Assembly: GCA_903644035.1 (NCBI GenBank)
Contig: CAHJXG010000117.1
Location: 1-14,827 of the forward strand
Source of the DNA: Rhodospirillales bacterium
Lineage (GTDB): Bacteria > Pseudomonadota > Alphaproteobacteria > Acetobacterales > Acetobacteraceae
Reading direction: 5' to 3'
Length of the DNA stretch: 14,827 nucleotides
In this document: piece after piece, positions 7,249 through 13,582 of the stretch
Layout: every line of letters starts with the position of its first letter
How positions within the stretch are numbered: position 1 is the first letter of the stretch
Program-made: the position numbers and the translations under genes
Notes under the pieces: generated by a model
Seen by the model: the letters and a program-made list of their open reading frames with translations, nothing else
Told to the model about the DNA's origin: nothing
Databases searched by the model: none

Positions 7249-10067
7249 GCAGTTCCACCATGCGGGAAGGCCCGCAGAACCTCGACGGCACCACGACGGA
7301 GACGCAGGGCCTCGCCTTCGAGCTTGACGGCGTGCAGGTGTTCGCCCAGGCCGGCGAGAGCCTGTGGGACGTGGCCCGGCGCGTCGGCACCGCCATCCCG
7401 CATCTGTGCCACCGGCCCGAGCCGGGCTACCGCCCCGACGGGAACTGCCGGGTCTGCATGGTGGAGATCGAGGGGGAGCGCGTGCTGGCGGCCTCCTGCA
7501 AGCGGATGCCGGCCGTGGGCATGAAGGTCCGCACCGAGTCCGCCCGCGCCACGGCGGCGCGCAAGATGGTGATGGAGCTGCTGGTCGCCGACCAGCCGGC
7601 CCGCGCCACCTCGCACGACCCCACCAGCGCATTCTGGGGCTGGGCCGAGCGCACGGGGGTCACGGAAAGCCGCCTTCCGCCTGCCCAGCGCTGGACCCAT
7701 GACCCGAGCCACCCGGCGATGCGGGTGAACCTCGACGCCTGCATCCAGTGCAACCTCTGCGTCCGCGCCTGCCGCGAGGTGCAGGTCAACGACGTGATCG
7801 GCATGGCCTATCGCAACGCCGCCGCGAAGCCGGTGTTCGACTTCGACGACCCCATGGGAAGCTCGACCTGCGTCGCCTGCGGCGAGTGCGTGCAGGCCTG
7901 CCCGACCGGGGCGCTGATGCCGGCCGCCTACCTGGACGAGGCGGAGCGGCGCGTGTCCTGGCCGGACCGCAAGGTGGACAGCCTGTGCCCGTATTGCGGC
8001 GTCGGCTGCCAGGTCACCTACGAGGTGAAGGACGAGCGCGTGGTGTATGCGACCGGCAAGGACGGGCCGGCGAACCACAACCGGCTCTGCGTCAAGGGGC
8101 GGTTCGGCTTCGACTACATCCACCATCCGCACCGCCTGACGGTGCCGCTGGTGCGCCTGCCGAACGCGCCCAAGCACGCCCAGGACCAGGTCGATCCCGC
8201 CAACCCCTGGACGCACTTCCGCGAGGCGAGCTGGGAGGAGGCGCTGGACCGGGCCGCCCAGGGCTTCCTGCGCGTGAAGGCCGACAAGGGGCCGAGGGGC
8301 CTCGCCGGCTTCGGCTCCGCCAAGGGGTCCAACGAGGAAGCCTACCTGTTCCAGAAGCTCGTCCGCATCGGTTTCGGGTCGAACAACGTGGACCACTGCA
8401 CGCGGCTTTGCCACGCCAGCTCGGTCGCGGCGCTGATGGAGGGCGTCAACTCCGGCGCGGTGAGCGCGCCGTTCGCGGCCGCGCTGGACGCCGAGGTCAT
8501 CATCGTGATCGGCGCCAACCCGACGGTGAACCACCCGGTCGCCGCGACCTTCATCAAGAACGCGGTGAAGGACCGCGGCGCCAAGCTGATCGTCATGGAC
8601 CCCAGGCGGCAGGCCCTGTCGCGGCACGCCGCGTACCACCTGGCGTTCAAGCCGGGCAGCGACGTGGCGCTGCTGAACGCCATGCTGCACACGATCATCA
8701 CCGAGGACCTGGCCGACCAGCAGTACATCGCCGGATATACCGAGGGCTACGAGGACCTGCGGGACCGCATCCAGGACTTCCCGCCCGAGAGGATGGAGGC
8801 GGTGTGCGGCATCCCCGCCCAGACCATCCGCGAGGTGGCGCGGCTGTATGCGAAGTCCCGCGCGTCGCTGATCTTCTGGGGCATGGGCATCAGCCAGCAC
8901 ATCCACGGGACCGACAACTCCCGGTGCCTCATTGCGCTGGCGCTGACCACCGGGCAGATCGGGCGTCCCGGCACCGGCCTCCATCCCCTGCGCGGCCAGA
9001 ACAACGTGCAGGGCGCGAGCGACGCCGGGCTGATCCCCATGGTGTTCCCGGACTACCAGTCGGTCGAGGACACCGCGATCCGGGAGCATTTCGAGGCGTA
9101 CTGGGGCACCCCGCTCGATCCCGTCCAGGGCCTGACCGTCGTCGAGATCATGACGGCGATCCACCAGGGCAGCATCCGCGGCATGTTCATCGAGGGCGAG
9201 AACCCCGCGATGTCCGACCCGGACCTGAACCACGCCCGGACGGCGCTGGCGCTGCTGGACCACCTGGTCGTGCAGGACCTGTTCCTGACGGAGACCGCGT
9301 TCCATGCCGACGTGGTGCTGCCGGCCTCGGCGTTCGCGGAAAAGAGCGGCAGCTTCACCAACACCGACCGGCGGGTGCAGCTGGCGCGGCCGGTGCTGTC
9401 GCCGCCGGGCGACGCGCGGCAGGACTGGTGGATCATCGCGGAGATCGGCAAGCGGATGGGCCTGCCCTGGACCTACACCGAGCCGTCGCAGATCTTCACC
9501 GAGATGGCGCGGGTCATGCCGTCATTCGCCAACATCACCTGGGAGCGGCTGGAGCGGGAGGGTGCGGTCACCTACCCGGTCGATGCGCCGGACGTGCCCG
9601 GCCACGAGATCATCTTCTACGCCGGCTTCCCCACCGCCTCCGGCCGCGGCCGGATCGTGCCGGCCAAGGTGGTGCCGCCGGACGAGGTGCCGGACGACGA
9701 GTACCCGATGGTGCTGTCCACCGGCCGCGTGCTGGAGCACTGGCACACCGGCTCCATGACCCGGCGGGCGCAGGTGCTGGACGCGATCGAGCCGGAGGCG
9801 GTGGCGTTCATGTCGCCGGGCGACCTGTGGCGGATGCGGATCGAGCCGGGCGCGTTCATCCGGCTGGAAACGCGGCGGGGCGCGGTCCAGGTGAGGATCC
9901 GCAGCGACCGCGACGTGCCGGCGGGGATGGTGTTCCTGCCGTTCTGCTACGCCGAGGCGGCAGCCAACCTCCTGACCAACCCGGCGCTGGACCCGTTTGG
10001 CAAGATCCCCGAGTTCAAGTTCTGCGCCGCGCGGGTCACGTCCGTGCAGGCGGTCGCCGCCGAGTAG
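7245..10067 (+). CDS. fdh1A: Formate dehydrogenase alpha subunit, Mo/W-bis-MGD, FDH1 type
   Basis: This 940-residue catalytic subunit oxidises formate to CO2 (reversibly in some relatives). In order: a ferredoxin-like [2Fe-2S] domain with C55, C68, C71 and C85; two [4Fe-4S] motifs, C166/169/172/176 and C209/212/215/219; a cluster next to the cofactor with C248, C251, C255 and C282 (CPYCGVGC...LCVKGRFG); then the molybdopterin oxidoreductase domain. C389-H390 in HCTRLCHASS is the metal ligand and catalytic His; the ligand codon is TGC, so cysteine and not selenocysteine. The C-terminal MGD-binding domain runs from about 800, with STGRVLEHWHTGSMTRR. There is no twin-arginine leader, so it is cytoplasmic. 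No cysteine lies between 85 and 166, so a NuoG/FdsA-type His-Cys3 cluster is absent. Mo versus W cannot be told from sequence; the Methylorubrum relative uses tungsten. No fdhD or fds accessory gene is adjacent. Confidence 0.95.
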   Translation: MSSSTMREGPQNLDGTTTETQGLAFELDGVQVFAQAGESLWDVARRVGTAIPHLCHRPEPGYRPDGNCRVCMVEIEGERVLAASCKRMPAVGMKVRTESARATAARKMVMELLVADQPARATSHDPTSAFWGWAERTGVTESRLPPAQRWTHDPSHPAMRVNLDACIQCNLCVRACREVQVNDVIGMAYRNAAAKPVFDFDDPMGSSTCVACGECVQACPTGALMPAAYLDEAERRVSWPDRKVDSLCPYCGVGCQVTYEVKDERVVYATGKDGPANHNRLCVKGRFGFDYIHHPHRLTVPLVRLPNAPKHAQDQVDPANPWTHFREASWEEALDRAAQGFLRVKADKGPRGLAGFGSAKGSNEEAYLFQKLVRIGFGSNNVDHCTRLCHASSVAALMEGVNSGAVSAPFAAALDAEVIIVIGANPTVNHPVAATFIKNAVKDRGAKLIVMDPRRQALSRHAAYHLAFKPGSDVALLNAMLHTIITEDLADQQYIAGYTEGYEDLRDRIQDFPPERMEAVCGIPAQTIREVARLYAKSRASLIFWGMGISQHIHGTDNSRCLIALALTTGQIGRPGTGLHPLRGQNNVQGASDAGLIPMVFPDYQSVEDTAIREHFEAYWGTPLDPVQGLTVVEIMTAIHQGSIRGMFIEGENPAMSDPDLNHARTALALLDHLVVQDLFLTETAFHADVVLPASAFAEKSGSFTNTDRRVQLARPVLSPPGDARQDWWIIAEIGKRMGLPWTYTEPSQIFTEMARVMPSFANITWERLEREGAVTYPVDAPDVPGHEIIFYAGFPTASGRGRIVPAKVVPPDEVPDDEYPMVLSTGRVLEHWHTGSMTRRAQVLDAIEPEAVAFMSPGDLWRMRIEPGAFIRLETRRGAVQVRIRSDRDVPAGMVFLPFCYAEAAANLLTNPALDPFGKIPEFKFCAARVTSVQAVAAE

Positions 10068-10078
10068 GCGTGGGGCCG

Positions 10079-10105
10079 GGGCCAACCCGTTTCCTCCCTT
10101 GGCCC
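10079..10105 (+). terminator. Possible terminator after the formate dehydrogenase operon
   Basis: GGGCCAA (10079-10085) and TTGGCCC (10099-10105) form a perfect 7-base-pair stem with a 13-base pyrimidine-rich loop, 11 bases past the alpha-subunit stop. No T-run follows, and the loop is long, so this is tentative. Confidence 0.35.
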
Positions 10106-10134
10106 AGGATGCAGGCAGGGCTGTCGGTTCACGT

Positions 10135-10146
10135 TGCCGGCCGGCA
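10135..10146. repeat. 12-base perfect palindrome
   Basis: TGCCGGCCGGCA is fully self-complementary and lies about 70 bases before the cupin gene. It may be a protein-binding site or simply a by-product of high GC content; nothing else supports a role. Confidence 0.3.
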
Positions 10147-10192
10147 GGATTATGGATGACCATGGTGAGGCCGTTCCCGATCCGCTGACTCC

Positions 10193-10206
10193 CCTTTGAG
10201 CAAAGG
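10193..10206 (+). promoter_or_regulatory. Hairpin enclosing the cupin Shine-Dalgarno
   Basis: CCTTTG (10193-10198) and CAAAGG (10201-10206) are perfect inverted arms 2 bases apart. As RNA this would fold as a 5-base-pair stem with a GAGC loop, and its 3' arm contains most of the only good Shine-Dalgarno (AAGGA, 10203-10207, 8 bases before the ATG). Folding would hide the ribosome site. The alternative is a 14-base DNA operator. Confidence 0.4.
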
Positions 10207-10215
10207 ACCGCCACG

Positions 10216-10602
10216 ATGAAGCGATTGCTGCTGGCTGCCGCCCTGGCCTCCCTCGCCACCGCCGGCGCGGCCCAGACCACGAAGGTGACGCCCCTCCTTT
10301 CGCGCGACCTGACCGGCCTCGCCGGCAAGGAGGGCACGATGATCACGGTGGAGTATGCGCCCGGCGCCACGGACCCTATCCATCGCCACGACGCGCATGT
10401 CTTCGTGTACGTGCTGGAAGGCGCCGTCGTCATGCAGGTCGAGGGCGGCGCGCCGGTCACCCTTCAGCCGGGCCAGACCTTCTACGAGGCGCCGAACGAC
10501 GTCCACCTCGTCGGACGCAACGCGAGCCAGACGGCGACGGCCAAGTTCCTGGTGTTCTTCGTCAAGGACAAGGACAAGCCGATCCTCACCCCGGTCCGGT
10601 GA
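10216..10602 (+). CDS. Exported cupin-domain protein
   Basis: This 128-residue protein has a Sec-type signal peptide (MKRLLLAAALASLATAGAAQ, cleavage probably after AGA-A or just before QTT), so it should be periplasmic. A single cupin domain fills the rest. H56 and H58 (PIHRHDAH) with E68 (VYVLEG) form motif 1, and H97 (APNDVHLV) in motif 2 completes a plausible metal site. It is a small one-domain cupin, and no substrate is evident. The Shine-Dalgarno AAGGA lies 8 bases before the ATG. It follows the formate dehydrogenase operon by about 150 bases, and its own leader hairpin and a possible upstream terminator suggest a separate transcript. It converges on the ABC permease gene only 8 bases away. 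Proteins of this type are usually annotated only as 'cupin domain-containing'. Confidence 0.88.
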   Translation: MKRLLLAAALASLATAGAAQTTKVTPLLSRDLTGLAGKEGTMITVEYAPGATDPIHRHDAHVFVYVLEGAVVMQVEGGAPVTLQPGQTFYEAPNDVHLVGRNASQTATAKFLVFFVKDKDKPILTPVR

Positions 10603-10604
10603 GG
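10584..10604. terminator. Hairpin at the convergent cupin / ABC permease junction
   Basis: CCTCACC (10584-10590) and GGTGAGG (10598-10604) form a perfect 7-base-pair stem with a 7-base loop. It overlaps the cupin stop codon (10600-10602) and lies 7 bases past the permease stop on the other strand, so it is placed to end both transcripts. No T-run flanks it. Confidence 0.45.
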
Positions 10605-10610
10605 CGGCCC

Positions 10611-11411
10611 CTAGCGGATGCCGGCCCGCATGAAGCTCTGCACGAACTGGCGCTGGAAGATCAGGAAGGCGACCAGCAGTGGCGCCGAGGTCATCAGCGT
10701 CGCCGCGGTGATGATGCTCCAGTCGATCCCCTGATCCGTGCTGGCGAACACGGCCAGCCCCACCGTGAGCGGCCGGGTGCTGACCGAGTTGGTGATGACC
10801 AGCGGCCACAGGAAGTTGTTCCAGTGATAGCTGACGGAGACCAGCCCATAGGCGACGTAGGTCGGCCAGGCGAGCGGGACGTAGACCCGCCAGATGCGCG
10901 CCAGCAGCCCGCTGCCCTCCAGCCGGGCGGCGTCGTCCAGCTCCTGCGGGACCTGCCGGAAGGCCTGGCGCAGCAGGAAGATGCCGAAGGCCGAGCCGAG
11001 ATACGGCAGCGCGATGCCAAGGATCGTGTCCACGAGGCCGATGCGCGCCAGGCTGCGGTAGTTCGCGACGAGCAGCACGTCCGGCATGATCATCAGCTGC
11101 AGCAGCACGAGCGCGAACAGCGTGTCCCGGCCGCGGAACCGCATGCGGGCGAAGGCATAGGCGGCCGGCGTGCAGAGCAGGAACTGCGCCACGAGGATCA
11201 GCGTGACCAGCAGGAAGGTGTTGAGGAAGTAGCGCGGGAACGGCGCCGCCTCCCACGCCTGGGCGAAGTTCGCCGCGGTCCAGGGCGCCAGCAACGCGAA
11301 CCTCGTCGCGTATTCCGGCGGGTGCACGGCGGCCCAGGCGGCGTAGGCCAGCGGCAGGACCCAGAGCGCCCCCAGCAGCCAGGCGCCGGCGATCTCAATC
11401 CGCCGCATCAT
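10611..11411 (-). CDS. Carbohydrate-type ABC transporter permease (UgpE/MalG-like)
   Basis: This 266-residue inner-membrane permease has about six membrane segments and is the second permease of a family-1 (CUT1) sugar or glycerol-phosphate importer. The EAA loop that docks the ATPase is at 156-183 (ELDDAARLEGSGLLARIWRV). The PFPRYFLNTFLL stretch (57-68) and the late YHWNNFLWPLV block are typical of UgpE/MalG. Two adjacent ATGs (11411 and 11408) are possible starts; a GGGGCG-like stretch lies just upstream. It begins about 10 bases after the first permease's stop and is the last gene of the operon. No ATP-binding subunit follows, since the next gene is the convergent cupin. Confidence 0.92.
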   Translation of the reverse strand: MMRRIEIAGAWLLGALWVLPLAYAAWAAVHPPEYATRFALLAPWTAANFAQAWEAAPFPRYFLNTFLLVTLILVAQFLLCTPAAYAFARMRFRGRDTLFALVLLQLMIMPDVLLVANYRSLARIGLVDTILGIALPYLGSAFGIFLLRQAFRQVPQELDDAARLEGSGLLARIWRVYVPLAWPTYVAYGLVSVSYHWNNFLWPLVITNSVSTRPLTVGLAVFASTDQGIDWSIITAATLMTSAPLLVAFLIFQRQFVQSFMRAGIR

Positions 11412-11421
11412 CGCCCCGCCG

Positions 11422-12300
11422 TCACCGGTAATGCACCCGGCGGCCGAGCACGCCGAACTGCAGCGCGGCGAGCGCCGACAGGATCAGCAGCAGCACGGTC
11501 GTGAGCGCCGCGGCCATGCCGGTGTCCCAGAAGCGGAACCCGGTCTCGTAGATGTAGTACAGCAGGAGGGTCGTGCTGTTGTCGGGTCCGCCGCGGGTCA
11601 TGACGACGACGTGGTCCACCAGGCGGAACGCGTTGATCACGGCGTTGACCACCACGAACAGCGTCGTCGGCATCAGCAGCGGCAGCACCACCCGCCGCAG
11701 GACCGTCATCCGCCCCGCCCCCTCCAGCGCCGCGGCCTCCCGCAGGTGCGGCGGGATGGCCTGCAGCGCCGCGAGGTAGAAGATCATGAAGAAGCCCGCC
11801 TCCTTCCACACCGCGACCGCGATCAGCGACCAGAGCGCGAGCGTCGGGTCGCCCAGCCAGTTGTGGCGGCCGAGGCCGACCATCCCGCCGAGCTGGTCCA
11901 GCAGCCCGTAGTCGGGCGTGTAGAAGAACAGCCAGATGTTCGCCACCGCGATCATGGGCAGCATCGTCGGCGTGAAGTAGGCGAGCCGCAGCGCCGCGCG
12001 CCCCGGCAGGCGGCTGTCCACCGCGAGCGCCATGAGCAAGGCGAGCACGACGCTGGCCGGGATGGTCGCCGCCGCATAGAGCGCGTTGTTGCCCAGCGCC
12101 TGGAAGAAGACGGGGTCGTCCAGCAGCGCCCGGTACTGGTCCAGCCCGATGAACCGCGCCGGGCGCGCGCCGCGCGGGGTGGTGTAGAGGCTCTCGATCA
12201 GCGTCGCGACGGCCGGGATGTGCGTGAAGCCCGCCAGCATGACGCAGGCGGGCAGGACGAGCAGCCAGGCCTGGACCGCCTCGCGGCGGAGGGCCGTCAC
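11422..12300 (-). CDS. Carbohydrate-type ABC transporter permease (UgpA/MalF-like)
   Basis: This 292-residue inner-membrane permease has about six membrane segments. The EAA loop is at about 188-212 (REAAALEGAGRMTVLRRVVL), followed by the UgpA-type MTRGGPDNSTTLLLYYIYE (234-252). It lacks the long extra periplasmic domain of MalF, which points to the UgpA branch. The start codon is GTG at 12300, overlapping the TGA of the binding-protein gene (GTGA, 12297-12300). No good Shine-Dalgarno precedes it, so translation is probably coupled. It forms the channel with the downstream permease; substrate is probably a sugar, polyol or glycerol-3-phosphate-like compound, inferred from family only. Confidence 0.92.
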   Translation of the reverse strand: MTALRREAVQAWLLVLPACVMLAGFTHIPAVATLIESLYTTPRGARPARFIGLDQYRALLDDPVFFQALGNNALYAAATIPASVVLALLMALAVDSRLPGRAALRLAYFTPTMLPMIAVANIWLFFYTPDYGLLDQLGGMVGLGRHNWLGDPTLALWSLIAVAVWKEAGFFMIFYLAALQAIPPHLREAAALEGAGRMTVLRRVVLPLLMPTTLFVVVNAVINAFRLVDHVVVMTRGGPDNSTTLLLYYIYETGFRFWDTGMAAALTTVLLLILSALAALQFGVLGRRVHYR

Positions 12301-13574
12301 GCGCGGAACGGCTTGAGGATGCGGTCGGCCTCCGACTGCGTGTCGGCCATCGCCTGCGCCGGGGTCTTGGCGCCCGTGAGCGCCGCCTGGATGTTGTCGC
12401 CCAGCAGCTTGTAGACGCGCTGGTTCTCGAACGTCGACAGCTCGCCGGTCGCGACCGGGAGGAAGTCCTTGGCGACGCCGGCCGCGGGCACCTGGGCGAC
12501 GTAGTCGCGCAGCGCCGGCGTGTCGTACGCCTCGGGCCGGGTCGCGATGTAGCCGGTGCGGATGGACCAGTCGGCGGCGCGGGCCGGCTCGGTCAGGAAG
12601 CGGGCGAAGCGCAGGCTCGCCTCACGCTCGGCGGCGCTGGCGTGCTTGAAGAAGTACAGGTTGCCGCCGCCGACGACGGTGCGCGGCTCGGCCTTGCCGG
12701 GCAGGCCCGCGACGCCGAAGGGGAAGCCCGCCTTGCTCCGCACGTTGGCGAGGTTGCCGGTCGTGTGCTGCACGATGGCCGCGTTGCCTTCGAGGAAGTC
12801 CGGCGAGAGCGTGGACCAGGCGGTCGATCCGGCGGGGGTCGCGCCGTGCCGGGCGGCGAGGCCGTGCCAGAACTCCATCGCCTCGACGGCCTTCGGGTCC
12901 CGGAAGTAGGTTTCCGTGCCGGCCTCGTTCATCAGCCGGTGCCCGGCCTGGTTCGCCAGCGCGCCGAACGTCCACTGCGCGTTGCCGACGTCCGAGGCGA
13001 GCTTCACGCCCCATCGCGTCACCCGGCCGGCGCCGTCGCGCTTCGTGAGCGCCGCCGCCGCCTCGGCCAGCTCGGCCCAGGTGCGGGGGAAGCGGTCGGG
13101 GTCGAGGCCGGCCTCGGCGAAGGCCTGCTTGTTGTAGTACATGATCGCCGTGCTGCGCTGGAACGGCACGGACCAGAGCTTGCCGGCGGCGCCGCTGTTG
13201 GCGAGGAAGGCGGGGTAGAAGCCCTCGATCCAGCCGCGGTCCACCGGGCCGAGCTGGTCGAGGCTCGCCAGGACGTCGGCGTCCTGGAGGCTGTGCATCT
13301 CGGCGGCGAGCAGGACGGCGAGCGAGGGACCCTGGCCGGCGCGGATCGCGGTCTGCGCCTTGGTCAGCGTCTCGCTGTAGTTGCCGGCATAGACCGGCTT
13401 CACCTCGATGCCGGTCTCGGCGCGGAACTGCTGGCAGTAGCCGTCGATGATGGCCGGGATCGGGCCGCCCACGGCGACGGGATAGTAGAAGCCGATGCTG
13501 GCGGCCGCCTGGGCGCGCAGGATCGAGGGGGCGGCGAGCAGGCCGGCGGCGGCGAGCAGGGTGCGGCGGTGCAT
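12297..13574 (-). CDS. ABC transporter substrate-binding protein (UgpB-like), copy 1
   Basis: This 425-residue periplasmic binding protein belongs to extracellular solute-binding family 1. The leader MHRRTLLAAAGLLAAPSILR ends at RAQA; the twin arginine suggests Tat export. UgpB-like marks include FYYPVAVGGP (29-38), a YAGNY...TLTKAQTAIRAG block, VPFQRSTAIMYYNKQAFAEA, TTGNLANVRSKAGFPFGVA and a WSIRTGYIATRPEAYD stretch near the end. The start at 13574 is set by the leader and by AGGAA 5 bases upstream; the frame stays open further to 14102, but that part is the antisense-phase shadow of the neighbouring paralog. It overlaps the first permease by 4 bases. Known UgpB binds glycerol-3-phosphate, but the ligand here is not deducible. 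Confidence 0.93.
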   Translation of the reverse strand: MHRRTLLAAAGLLAAPSILRAQAAASIGFYYPVAVGGPIPAIIDGYCQQFRAETGIEVKPVYAGNYSETLTKAQTAIRAGQGPSLAVLLAAEMHSLQDADVLASLDQLGPVDRGWIEGFYPAFLANSGAAGKLWSVPFQRSTAIMYYNKQAFAEAGLDPDRFPRTWAELAEAAAALTKRDGAGRVTRWGVKLASDVGNAQWTFGALANQAGHRLMNEAGTETYFRDPKAVEAMEFWHGLAARHGATPAGSTAWSTLSPDFLEGNAAIVQHTTGNLANVRSKAGFPFGVAGLPGKAEPRTVVGGGNLYFFKHASAAEREASLRFARFLTEPARAADWSIRTGYIATRPEAYDTPALRDYVAQVPAAGVAKDFLPVATGELSTFENQRVYKLLGDNIQAALTGAKTPAQAMADTQSEADRILKPFRA

Positions 13575-13582
13575 GGGGGTTC

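Noticed and set aside
8400..8420. Selenocysteine at the formate dehydrogenase metal site
   Set aside because: The codon at 8409-8411 is TGC, so the ligand is an ordinary cysteine.
5287..9305. Long minus-strand open frames (5287-7632, 6855-9305) and other-phase plus-strand frames (for example 7748-10159) over the formate dehydrogenase genes
   Set aside because: They are shadows of fdh1B and fdh1A: low-complexity Arg/Ala/Gly/His translations and no domains.
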